Below are positions 1-6,950 of a stretch of DNA of 7,504 bases, piece by piece (the stretch's first letter is position 1; each line of letters begins with the position of its first letter). The stretch comes from JADHUC01 sp964617665 (GTDB lineage Bacteria > Planctomycetota > Planctomycetia > Pirellulales > Pirellulaceae), in assembly GCA_964617665.1 (NCBI GenBank), contig CAZUAH010000648.1, positions 1-7,504 on the forward strand. The letters are read 5' to 3'. Below the pieces are notes generated by a model. That model was not told where the DNA came from, made no database searches, and worked only from the letters and a program-made list of their open reading frames with translations. The translations under genes were made by a program, and so were the position numbers.

Positions 1-62
1 CCGGCAAAAACCGGGGCTATCGCCCAAACGGCTCATTCAAAGTGGCGCTGTCCAATTAGGTG

Positions 63-78
63 GGGCCTTTCGAGGCCC
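63..78 (-). terminator. Possible terminator hairpin downstream of hemDE
   Basis: A perfect 6-bp GC-rich stem (GGGCCT / AGGCCC) closes a 4-nt loop, 26 nt past the hemDE stop codon on the minus strand. The position suits transcript termination or 3' end protection. No run of U follows the stem on the minus strand (the next bases read CACCTAATT), so a classical intrinsic terminator is not demonstrated. A second, weaker GGGC/GCCC hairpin lies at 14-25, followed on the minus strand by a short T run. Confidence 0.3.
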
Positions 79-104
79 GTAGCTTCGATCGCACAGGGAT
101 CCGA

Positions 105-2060
105 CTATTCGAATGAACGCTCGCTCAATTCGTGAACTGCATCCACTAAGGCGATCACATTGTCTACGGGCGTCTGCTGATGCACACCATGTCCCAGATT
201 GAAAATGTGGCCGGGGCGTTCCGCGGCTTGGTCCAAAACATCCTTCGCTCGGCGGCGGATTTCGCTAGTGTCGCTCAACAGCACGCACGGATCCAGGTTA
301 CCCTGGACAGCCCGGTCATGGCCGACTGCATCCCAGGCCTGATCCAGGCGTATCCTCCAGTCGACTCCGATCACCGAACCGCCGCCTTCAGCCAACAGCG
401 GCAGCAGCGACGGATTGCCTGTGGCAAAGTTAATGAGCGGCACGCCTGGCGCGATTCCGTCAATGACGCTCCGTACGTAGGGCAATACGTACCGGCGATA
501 GTCGTTTGGCCCGAGGCAGCCCGCCCAGGAATCGAATAATTGAACACATTGAGCGCCAGACGCAATCTGGGCGTTCAGGTACTTGGTAATCGCGCGAACG
601 AATCGTTCCATCAGAGCTCGCCAAGCACCTTCGTCGCGGTACATCAATGTCTTTGCGTGCAAGTAGTTTCGGCTGGCCCCGCCTTCGATCACGTAACTGG
701 CCAACGTGAACGGCGCTCCGGCGAAGCCGATCAACGGCAGGTCGTCCGGCAAGTCGTTGCGCGTCTGTCGGACGGTCTCCATGACGAAATCCAACGACTC
801 CACACTCTCCAACTCCAGCACTCGATCGACGTCGGTCGATTCGCGTACGGGATTGTGGATTACGGGCCCTTCGCCTTGGGCGTATTCCAAATCGAGCCCC
901 ATGGGCTCGAGGATGGGCAACAAGTCCGAGAAGATGATCGCCGCATCGACGCCAAGCCGCTTGACCGCCGTACACATCACCTCGCTGCACAACGCCGGGT
1001 TCTTGCACAGTTCCAGGAATGTGGTCTTTGCTCGGACCTCTCGATACTCGGCCATGTAACGGCCTGCTTGCCGCATTAGCCAGATGGGCGTCACGTTGCA
1101 GGGTTCGCGTCGACACGTCTTCATGAACGGGCTGTCGTACCATGGGGCGCGTGGGTCACGCGCGTCGGAAGCCGGGCCGGACAGCGTAACGGATACTCGC
1201 TTCTTTCGAGCCAGTAGATCGTGGCTCCGCTGGGCTGCCGCGGAAACGAGCGATTCCATATCAGATTGTTCCGGCTCGATGTCCACCGGCCAATGGTTAT
1301 CGCGAATCGCTTGCGAGGTGGCCGAGCCTACGGACGCCACAACAGTGTCGCCCACGTACCTTTGCACTTGGTCGGTCAGCCCCAATTTGTCGGCCACGCG
1401 AACCACGTTGGCGACCTGAGCCGCGGCTGTGAATAGCAGTACGTCCCGACGGCCACCTGCCAACGCTCGCACGTTTTCTTCCAACGGCCCTGTGTCTTCC
1501 GGCAACTCGCAGCGGTAGACGGGAATTCTGAGAACGTGCGCTCCGCGTGCTTCCATCCCTGCGATCAGGCTGGGATTCGTGCCTCCATATTCCTGAAGTC
1601 CGACGGTTTGGTTTGCGATGGGGACCGATTGGTCGATCGTCCGCAGCACCTCGCGCCACGTGTTCGGCTTTGGCACACGGTAGGCTGGGGAAAGCCCAAC
1701 CTCCTCCATGGCCCCAGCTACCTTTGGTCCGCGAGCGATGGTGATGACGTCCGAGAGAGTATTCAGATAACGTTGGCGGTCTACGTGCCGCTGGACAACA
1801 TCCAGTAGCCGCCGGAACCCCACACTGGTCAGGAAGACCACAATATCAACTTCGCCAGTGATCAGACGATGGGCGAATTCAGTGGCGGTCCCGTCGTCTT
1901 CCAGCGACACTTCACGCATCGAGGGGCTGACATGGGCCGTGCCGCCGTGTTGCTCGATCAATTGCGCAATATCGTCCGATCGGCGGCTCTCAAAGGCCGC
2001 GACATGCAGGGCGTCGAAGTTCATGGCATCAGATGTGCTCATAGATACCATGCTACTCAT
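105..2060 (-). CDS. hemDE: Fused uroporphyrinogen-III synthase / uroporphyrinogen decarboxylase (HemD-HemE)
   Basis: Cytoplasmic bifunctional enzyme. The N-terminal half should cyclise hydroxymethylbilane to uroporphyrinogen III, and the C-terminal half decarboxylates that product to coproporphyrinogen III. Numbering from the ATG at 2060 gives 651 residues. About 19-285 is HemD-like, with the two-lobe pattern, VLLFTAAAQVANVV near 207-220 and VVASVGSATSQAI near 240-252. About 286-311 is a linker. About 312-648 is HemE. The HemE active-site residues known from the human enzyme are all visible: Arg330 and Arg334 in MRQAGRY, Asp379 in IIFSDLL, Tyr456 in TLASYVIEGG, Ser511 in LFDSWAG and His624 in FNLGHG. 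The HemE half has normal length. The reading frame is continuous, with no sign of frameshift. The start is uncertain: ATGs also occur at 2051, 2042 and 2024 and none has a Shine-Dalgarno. An internal ATG at 1124, at the start of the HemE half, has no clear binding site either, so separate HemE translation is not supported. HemE assignment is near certain; HemD rests on overall pattern. Confidence 0.93.
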   Translation of the reverse strand: MSSMVSMSTSDAMNFDALHVAAFESRRSDDIAQLIEQHGGTAHVSPSMREVSLEDDGTATEFAHRLITGEVDIVVFLTSVGFRRLLDVVQRHVDRQRYLNTLSDVITIARGPKVAGAMEEVGLSPAYRVPKPNTWREVLRTIDQSVPIANQTVGLQEYGGTNPSLIAGMEARGAHVLRIPVYRCELPEDTGPLEENVRALAGGRRDVLLFTAAAQVANVVRVADKLGLTDQVQRYVGDTVVASVGSATSQAIRDNHWPVDIEPEQSDMESLVSAAAQRSHDLLARKKRVSVTLSGPASDARDPRAPWYDSPFMKTCRREPCNVTPIWLMRQAGRYMAEYREVRAKTTFLELCKNPALCSEVMCTAVKRLGVDAAIIFSDLLPILEPMGLDLEYAQGEGPVIHNPVRESTDVDRVLELESVESLDFVMETVRQTRNDLPDDLPLIGFAGAPFTLASYVIEGGASRNYLHAKTLMYRDEGAWRALMERFVRAITKYLNAQIASGAQCVQLFDSWAGCLGPNDYRRYVLPYVRSVIDGIAPGVPLINFATGNPSLLPLLAEGGGSVIGVDWRIRLDQAWDAVGHDRAVQGNLDPCVLLSDTSEIRRRAKDVLDQAAERPGHIFNLGHGVHQQTPVDNVIALVDAVHELSERSFE

Positions 2061-2106
2061 AGAGCCGGTAACGAGATAGTGGTGCAACCGGTTGGTTTTG
2101 GTTCGC

Positions 2107-2135
2107 TGTTTCGGTTAGCATGGGATAGGTATAAT
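2107..2135 (+). promoter_or_regulatory. Candidate promoter of the DUF58-transglutaminase operon
   Basis: A perfect TATAAT lies at 2130-2135, 45 nt upstream of the GTG start of the DUF58 gene. The hexamer 17 nt upstream (TGTTTC, 2107-2112) is a poor -35 match. The implied transcription start is near 2142, giving a leader of about 40 nt. The -10 box sits inside the spacer of the candidate minus-strand promoter for hemDE, so the two could exclude each other. Confidence 0.5.
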
Positions 2136-2145
2136 TCGGTGTGAA
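2117..2145 (-). promoter_or_regulatory. Candidate hemDE promoter
   Basis: Read on the minus strand, TTCACA (2140-2145; 5 of 6 to TTGACA) is followed after 17 nt by CATGCT (2117-2122; 3 of 6 to TATAAT). The predicted start near 2110 would leave a leader of about 50 nt before the ATG at 2060. The -10 box is weak, so this is tentative. It overlaps the divergent plus-strand promoter. Confidence 0.3.
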
Positions 2146-2180
2146 CCATTCGGTACTCTCTTTTTGCGAAAATCACTCTC

Positions 2181-3374
2181 GTGCTCAAGCGTCGCGGTGT
2201 CACGATCTGCCTGGAAGGCTGGTACTACGGGTTTGTGCTAGCCTTCATCGTCGTCGGAGCCGCCTTGCGCGATATCAATCTGCTGTTCATTCTGGCGGGG
2301 ATGATGATGGGGCCGCTGCTATTTAACTGGCGGCTGGTCGTGCTGGCAGTCCGACGGTTGGAAGTTAACCGCCGGCTTCCCGAGCAGGTTTTTGCCGGCC
2401 GACCATTTCTCGTCGAGATCTACGGCGAGAATCAGCGGCGGCATTTGGGAAGCTCGATGCTGGTAGTCGAGGACGCAATCGCGTCAGAGGGAGCGGAAGA
2501 TGGGCAGCCAAAGGACGGCCGCAAGGCGAGCGTGAGGGTCGTTTTGCCATTCGTGCCGGCCCGTCAGACCAGAAAGGAAGCATATCGCATCACTTTGCCT
2601 CGTCGAGGGAAATATCGATTCGGGCCGCTCCAGGTTTCTACGCGGTTCCCCATGGGGTTGGTCAAGGCGACCTTTCGATTCAAGCATTTCGAGAAAATTG
2701 TGGCGTTTCCCAAACTGGGGCGATTGTCGCCGCATTGGATGCGGTTGCTGGAATCGAAACGCTACGGCCGACATCAAGTCCACTCTCGGCAAGGTCCCAC
2801 TGATGGCGACTACTATGGTCTTCGGGAATGGCGGCCGGGCGATAGCAAACGCTGGATTCACTGGCGAACAACGGCCAAGCTGGGCAAACTGGCTGTGCGT
2901 CAATTCGAACAACAACAAAATCGCGATATGGCGATAGTACTGGACCTCTGGCAGCCCGCCGAACCAACCGACGACGATGTTGGGCGAGTCGAGTTTGCCG
3001 TCAGCTTTGCCGGCACGGTGGTAGACGAACTGGCTCGAAGAGGCGGCAGCCAACTGATGATCGCCTCGGCCGGGGCGAGTGCCGGACGCTGGTCGGCGAA
3101 AGCCACGGCCGTATTCGCCCGGCTGACCTTGGAGCGACTGGCTGTGGCGCGAGCCAGCAACAACAGTCGATTGGCCGAGGTATTGGGACACGTGCTGGCG
3201 GATGTGCCCATTGGCACGCAGGTGGTTGTGATCAGCACACGACCTAACACAATGGACAGCGTGCTGGACGACAGCAGTTTTGTGGACAAACCGCGTCATC
3301 AGAGGGCGCTGGAACGCGTAACCTGGTTGGACGTCAATGATTCGCGCATTTGGGACGTGTTCAAGTTGGAGTGA
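2181..3374 (+). CDS. DUF58 domain membrane protein
   Basis: A 397-residue protein anchored by two N-terminal membrane segments (about 14-30 and 33-57), with a large domain expected on the cytoplasmic side. The family signature is clear: GDYYGLREWRPGDSKRWIHW at 209-228, preceded by RRGKYRFGPL at 141-150 and FPMGL at 156-160, the usual DUF58 sequence leading into its central motif. The later VWA-like region begins at AIVLDLW (251-257). It keeps one Asp (255) but lacks the Ser residues of a DxSxS metal site, so metal binding there is doubtful. DUF58 proteins usually sit beside a MoxR-type AAA+ ATPase and a transglutaminase; the transglutaminase follows here after 44 nt but no MoxR gene lies next to it. 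The start is GTG at 2181. An in-frame stop at 2142-2144 and no other start between them fix it, although no Shine-Dalgarno is seen. The exact biochemical role of the family is unknown; envelope or protein-complex maturation is inferred from context. Confidence 0.92.
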   Translation: MLKRRGVTICLEGWYYGFVLAFIVVGAALRDINLLFILAGMMMGPLLFNWRLVVLAVRRLEVNRRLPEQVFAGRPFLVEIYGENQRRHLGSSMLVVEDAIASEGAEDGQPKDGRKASVRVVLPFVPARQTRKEAYRITLPRRGKYRFGPLQVSTRFPMGLVKATFRFKHFEKIVAFPKLGRLSPHWMRLLESKRYGRHQVHSRQGPTDGDYYGLREWRPGDSKRWIHWRTTAKLGKLAVRQFEQQQNRDMAIVLDLWQPAEPTDDDVGRVEFAVSFAGTVVDELARRGGSQLMIASAGASAGRWSAKATAVFARLTLERLAVARASNNSRLAEVLGHVLADVPIGTQVVVISTRPNTMDSVLDDSSFVDKPRHQRALERVTWLDVNDSRIWDVFKLE

Positions 3375-3418
3375 CCGCCCGTTGGGGAAGTCGACTTAGA
3401 CCAAGGCGAGACATCACC

Positions 3419-5956
3419 ATGAGAGCCGAGCGCGTCGTTCAAATTCATGTCGCCGTGTTGACCACAATCGGCGCTGTGTTGCTGGGGATGGGGCAGAAGA
3501 GCCCCGTGCTCCCGTTGCTCGTTGTTTTTGCGGCCATTACCTCGCTGATCTTCACCGACATCCTAAACTGGTTCCGATTGAATCGACTGGTGGCGAATCT
3601 GGCGGCACTCGCCGCTTTGTTTGTTTCGCTCGGTGATTTCGTTCAACCCAACACGCGAACCCAGCTGCTGGCGATTGCCAACCTGCTGGTTTACCTGCAG
3701 ATTACGTCGTTTTACCAGCGGAAGAGCAGCCGCATTTACTGGCATCTGATCGTATTCAGCCTGTTACAGGTAGTGGTTTCTGCGGCGTTGAATGTGGAAT
3801 TCGAATTCGGCGTTGTCCTTATCATCTATATCATTGTCGGGATCTCGACACTGGCGTTCTTCTTTGCTGATCGCGAGGTCTCCGATGTGGTGTCCGAGCG
3901 CTACGCTGCGCGCCGCCGAAGCCAGGGCCGCACAACAAGCCAGCCGGAAGCGAAAGCTCCAAGCCGCTGGAAGCGATTGGCGGCGCGCGAAGTGGTGGCC
4001 GTACCGGTGGCCAGCCGCCGCCGTCTGGGCAGGCACACGGTCAGTTGGGGATTTCTTGGTGAGGTTGCGGTCATTTGTCTGACAACGATGGTCTTCAGCT
4101 TTGTTCTGTTCTTTTCGGCTCCGCGAATGGAAGGCTCGGCATCGTCAGCTCGTTGGACCAGAGGTACCAACGTTGTAGGGTTCTCGCGTGAGGTGACGTT
4201 GCACGAGTTGGATAACGTGCTGCAGAGCGACGAGCCTGTGATGCGTCTCGGTTTCATGGACTACCAAACGGGCAACCCATACCTGATTTTCGGCGACCCA
4301 TACATTCGCGGTTCCGTGCTAACCGAGTACGTCATCGACGGCGGCGTGCCCAAATGGAGACAGGGGCTTGAATCGACTGAAGGGGATCGAAGCACTCTAG
4401 GCGGTCAGGTCAGAGGTGCGCTCGAGGACTTTCGGGTCTTCACCAGGTCGAATAAGAAGTGGCGCCTCCCGAACCCTCCTGTCGACCGGAAACTGGTGCG
4501 TCAGGACGCTATCTTGCGGCCAATCGACGAGTCCATCCTATTCGCCGTCTTTCCGGCTTTTGTCAATGAAGAAACGCCCAGAGATGTCCGGTACAATCCG
4601 TACACTGGACAAATCTTCTCGCAACGCCAGCGACACCGCGGAGGGCGGCAGGAATACCGCTACTCGCTGGCGACTTCGGCATTCCGTGGTGGTTTGCAGG
4701 TAGACGTTACGCCTCACGAGAACCGGCTAGAGTCTCCGGTAGATCATTATCTTCTCAAGAAAGAATTGGACCATTTGACTCGGTACGACCAGTCGAGATT
4801 CACTCGCTTGAAGCAGATTGCCGACGAGATCGCCGAAGCGCGTAGAGCGAGTGAGACAAATCGCGCGGCGCTGGCTCGGGCGTTGCGCGATCACTTCCAG
4901 GATCCAACGCGTTACACTTACTCTTTGAACTTCAGAAAGATTCAGCGCGATCAGAGCCTTGATCCGATTGAAGACTTCGTCGCGAACCATCGCACGGGCC
5001 ATTGCGAGTACTATGCCAGCGCGTTGGTAATGATGCTGCGAAGCCAAGGTATCCCATCGCGAATGGTCGTAGGATTCAAGCCGAGCGAGTACAACGAGGT
5101 GGGTGGTTACTATCAGGTACTCCAGCGAGACGCTCACGCCTGGGTCGAAGCCTATCTGCCGGCGGAGGACGTTGCCGACGTAGTGCCACCGGGCACATAC
5201 GTCAGCCCCGGTGGCGGGTGGCTGCGACTGGAGCCAACGCTGGGTGCGGCCGACGACGCGGATTCCGAGTACGAGCGGGGATTCATGGACGTGGTCGACG
5301 ACATGTTGGATCACGCTCGCACCTTATGGACCGATTACATCCTCGGGTTGACGGCAAAAAGGCAGCGCGAGTCCATCTACGGCCCTGTGACGGAAGGTTC
5401 CGATTCGCCGGTCTGGGAAGCGTTCCTCGGCCAATTGCGCAAACAGCGAGACGCGATTGTTCGTGCGGCGCGAAGCTGGGGGGCGATCGTGGGCGTGGCT
5501 CTAGCCGCAGTTCTAGGCGCGGCGTATCTTATGCTGAAAAGACGCGCCAAACGCGCGAATGCACTGCCAGTCATGCAGGCCGTTCGGCGATGGACTTATA
5601 GGTTGGCCGGCCGATCAGAGCCGGCCCACCAATCCGCAAACGCTCGACGGGTTGTGGAGTTTTACCGACGATTCGAGAGTATGCTGGCAGGGGCCGGCAT
5701 CATGAGACGACGCAGCCAAACGCAACGAGAATTGGCGGCGTTGGCTTCCGAGCGGTTCGCGGCACGTTCGCCAACGGGAACGATCGACGGCCTGATCGAT
5801 CGCATCGTCACCGCATTCTACCGCGTTCGCTTTGGGCAGATGTCCCTGGAAGAGCAAGAGACAGAAACGCTCGAAAAGGCCCTGACTACCTTGGAGGATG
5901 AAGTGACGACGCACCAGCATTCGCCCACCGACCACGACGAAACGTCGGAGGGGTAG
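3419..5956 (+). CDS. TgpA-like membrane transglutaminase (DUF3488 / transglutaminase core / DUF4129-like)
   Basis: An 845-residue polytopic protein. About six hydrophobic segments occupy residues 9-150, a basic loop follows at 160-207, then another membrane span at about 210-233. A long extracytoplasmic part contains the transglutaminase core, a span lies at about 686-706, and the cytoplasmic tail carries a DUF4129-like stretch (RRVVEFYRRFESML, 743-756; QTQREL, 767-772). This is the domain order of TgpA-type proteins. Catalytic Cys529 (HRTGHCEYYASAL) and His573 (QRDAHAWVEAYLP) are present. The third position, normally Asp in a W-x-x-x-D-P-T context, is Glu605 (WLRLEPT). Transglutaminase-like folds may act as amidases, proteases or cross-linkers; the substrate is unknown. 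The ATG at 3419 is preferred because AAGGCGAG lies 8 nt upstream and the first membrane segment begins soon after. An upstream TTG at 3350 would overlap the DUF58 gene and add a non-hydrophobic stretch. It probably works with the preceding DUF58 protein. Confidence 0.92.
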   Translation: MRAERVVQIHVAVLTTIGAVLLGMGQKSPVLPLLVVFAAITSLIFTDILNWFRLNRLVANLAALAALFVSLGDFVQPNTRTQLLAIANLLVYLQITSFYQRKSSRIYWHLIVFSLLQVVVSAALNVEFEFGVVLIIYIIVGISTLAFFFADREVSDVVSERYAARRRSQGRTTSQPEAKAPSRWKRLAAREVVAVPVASRRRLGRHTVSWGFLGEVAVICLTTMVFSFVLFFSAPRMEGSASSARWTRGTNVVGFSREVTLHELDNVLQSDEPVMRLGFMDYQTGNPYLIFGDPYIRGSVLTEYVIDGGVPKWRQGLESTEGDRSTLGGQVRGALEDFRVFTRSNKKWRLPNPPVDRKLVRQDAILRPIDESILFAVFPAFVNEETPRDVRYNPYTGQIFSQRQRHRGGRQEYRYSLATSAFRGGLQVDVTPHENRLESPVDHYLLKKELDHLTRYDQSRFTRLKQIADEIAEARRASETNRAALARALRDHFQDPTRYTYSLNFRKIQRDQSLDPIEDFVANHRTGHCEYYASALVMMLRSQGIPSRMVVGFKPSEYNEVGGYYQVLQRDAHAWVEAYLPAEDVADVVPPGTYVSPGGGWLRLEPTLGAADDADSEYERGFMDVVDDMLDHARTLWTDYILGLTAKRQRESIYGPVTEGSDSPVWEAFLGQLRKQRDAIVRAARSWGAIVGVALAAVLGAAYLMLKRRAKRANALPVMQAVRRWTYRLAGRSEPAHQSANARRVVEFYRRFESMLAGAGIMRRRSQTQRELAALASERFAARSPTGTIDGLIDRIVTAFYRVRFGQMSLEEQETETLEKALTTLEDEVTTHQHSPTDHDETSEG

Positions 5957-6020
5957 AGCGGACATCGCAGTTCAATATGCTTGCGGACATGCTCACAATC
6001 AGATGGTTTCGCAGGGATCA

Positions 6021-6347
6021 ATGGGAAAACCAAAACAAACGGCCAATCCGTTCTGCGGCGTCTTGCTGGTCGTCGGAATTGCCTTCGCCTTGACAGCTTG
6101 CGCGTACGGTGTGATGACCGTCCAGAGGATGAACCCCAGCCGCGTCACATCCGGATCCACGGCGGACACGTGGGTGATCGATTTCATGGACAACCACGGT
6201 GCGACAACAATGATTGTGGAATTGGTGGTTATGGCAATCGCCACTGGTGCGGCTATAGGAACAGACCGTATCCGCGCTCGTCGCGCGACGTCCAGCGGGG
6301 CCGGTGGCTCGGTGGAGCAATCTGAAGGTCAACAGAACGAACGATAA
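6021..6347 (+). CDS. Small two-segment hydrophobic protein, function unknown
   Basis: A 108-residue protein I do not recognise by function. A short basic N-terminus (Lys3, Lys5) leads into a hydrophobic stretch at about 11-34. A second hydrophobic stretch lies at about 62-80, followed by a basic patch (RIRARR, 83-88) and a polar, Gly/Ser/Gln-rich tail. The most natural reading is a two-TM inner-membrane protein. The first hydrophobic segment ends in LTAC (24-27), which fits a lipobox, so a lipoprotein attached through Cys27 is an alternative. The ATG at 6021 is chosen because GCAGGG stands just upstream, while the ATG at 6003 has no ribosome binding site. It lies 64 nt after the transglutaminase gene and 11 nt before the cupin gene, pointing to cotranscription. 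Confidence 0.75.
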   Translation: MGKPKQTANPFCGVLLVVGIAFALTACAYGVMTVQRMNPSRVTSGSTADTWVIDFMDNHGATTMIVELVVMAIATGAAIGTDRIRARRATSSGAGGSVEQSEGQQNER

Positions 6348-6351
6348 GGAG
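6346..6351 (+). promoter_or_regulatory. Cupin ribosome binding site overlapping the upstream stop codon
   Basis: AAGGAG shares its first two bases with the TAA stop of the small membrane protein gene and sits 7 nt before the cupin ATG. This fixes the cupin start and favours translational coupling between the two genes. Confidence 0.75.
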
Positions 6352-6358
6352 CATATCC

Positions 6359-6745
6359 ATGAAAGTGACCCACTACGAACAAGTGAAATCCGAACCGGTC
6401 GAAATGGAAGGGGCTGACGGCTGCACTGTACGATGGCTGATCGGCGATGCAGACGGGGCTCCGAATTTCGCCATGCGACAATTCGAAGTCGCACCCGGTG
6501 GCCATACGCCTCGGCATACCCATCCTTACGAGCACGAGGTGTTCGTGCTGGAAGGCGAAGGCGTCGTATACGAAGGTGACACAGAGCATCCGCTCCGGAC
6601 GGGCGACGTCGTATACGTCAAGCCCGACGAAGTGCACCAATTCCGCAATACGAGTGACGCACCAATAAAGTTCCTGTGTCTGATACCCAATGCGGGTGCC
6701 GTGCAGACTGGGCCAGTTGCGCCGGAATGCGGGACTGAGGACTGA
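6359..6745 (+). CDS. Single-domain cupin (cupin_2 type)
   Basis: A 128-residue cytoplasmic beta-barrel protein of typical single-cupin length with no signal peptide. Motif 1 is GGHTPRHTHPYEHEVFVLEG (47-66), giving metal ligands His53, His55 and Glu60. Motif 2 is GDVVYVKPDEVHQFRN (82-97), giving the fourth ligand His93. All four ligands are intact, so binding of a divalent metal such as Mn, Fe, Ni or Zn is expected. The metal and substrate cannot be read from sequence. Small cupins of this sort include dioxygenases, isomerases and sensor or storage proteins, and nothing visible here separates these. The gene has a strong AAGGAG binding site and probably belongs to the same transcript as the preceding small membrane protein. 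No clear intrinsic terminator follows it. Confidence 0.9.
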   Translation: MKVTHYEQVKSEPVEMEGADGCTVRWLIGDADGAPNFAMRQFEVAPGGHTPRHTHPYEHEVFVLEGEGVVYEGDTEHPLRTGDVVYVKPDEVHQFRNTSDAPIKFLCLIPNAGAVQTGPVAPECGTED

Positions 6746-6825
6746 AGCCTCCTGCCGGTGCGCCAGTTTGAGTTCTGCTTCAAGTAACACGCTGCCAGTG
6801 CTAGCGGAGTATTTTGCCCCAATTT

Positions 6826-6844
6826 CTTGGCGCAATTCGCCAAG
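6826..6844. promoter_or_regulatory. Operator-like perfect inverted repeat
   Basis: CTTGGCG, 5 nt, CGCCAAG forms a perfect 7-5-7 dyad. It covers the -35 hexamer and most of the spacer of the candidate alpha-CTD promoter, exactly where a dimeric repressor would block polymerase. An alternative is a transcript hairpin ending the upstream operon, but no U run follows. The binding protein is unknown. Confidence 0.45.
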
Positions 6845-6854
6845 CTGTTATACT
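6827..6854 (+). promoter_or_regulatory. Candidate sigma70-type promoter of the alpha-CTD gene
   Basis: TTGGCG (6827-6832, 4 of 6 to TTGACA) is separated by 16 nt from TATACT (6849-6854, 5 of 6 to TATAAT). The -10 box is preceded by TGT, so it is also an extended -10. The predicted start near 6861 leaves a leader of about 90 nt. A separate promoter would allow the alpha-CTD gene to be expressed apart from the cupin operon. Confidence 0.55.
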
Positions 6855-6868
6855 GGCCGCCGTTGTGT

Positions 6869-6911
6869 GGCGAAGCGAAGGAGTTGCGGACCCGCCGCTA
6901 GTCGTTTCGCC
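6869..6911 (+). other. Leader hairpin upstream of the alpha-CTD gene
   Basis: GGCGAAGCGA (6869-6878) pairs with TCGTTTCGCC (6902-6911) over 10 bp with a single G-U pair. Inside, GCGG (6886-6889) can pair with CCGC (6895-6898). The structure would occupy the middle of the predicted 5' leader and ends about 30 nt before the ribosome binding site. It does not match a riboswitch class I recognise. A role in mRNA stability or autoregulation is only a possibility. Confidence 0.35.
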
Positions 6912-6950
6912 GGGGACGGATTTGCTATTCTCGTTGGGGGGAAGGAGCCC

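Noticed and set aside
1122..1124. Internal ATG at the start of the HemE half as a separate translation start
   Set aside because: No Shine-Dalgarno-like sequence precedes it on the minus strand, and the reading frame is continuous through the linker.
460..1143. Long minus-strand open frame inside the HemE region, and similar plus-strand frames at 180-539, 540-1079 and 1084-1419
   Set aside because: They overlap a gene with clear family motifs and intact active site, show no recognisable domains and are Arg/Ser/Pro-rich as expected for shadow frames.
2141..2326. Open frame starting with GTG at 2141
   Set aside because: It overlaps the DUF58 gene in another frame, begins at the predicted transcription start and has no binding site or recognisable content.
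3350..3418. TTG-initiated N-terminal extension of the transglutaminase
   Set aside because: It overlaps the DUF58 gene, adds an Arg-rich non-membrane stretch, and the ATG at 3419 has a better binding site.
5981..6325. Alternative plus-strand frame across the small membrane protein gene
   Set aside because: Its product is Arg/Gly/Asn-rich with no membrane segments, whereas the competing frame gives two clean hydrophobic stretches and links well to the cupin binding site.
6690..6950. Upstream open extension of the alpha-CTD reading frame
   Set aside because: It would overlap the cupin gene, crosses the candidate promoter and leader, and lacks similarity to any part of RpoA; the ATG at 6951 has GAAGGAG.
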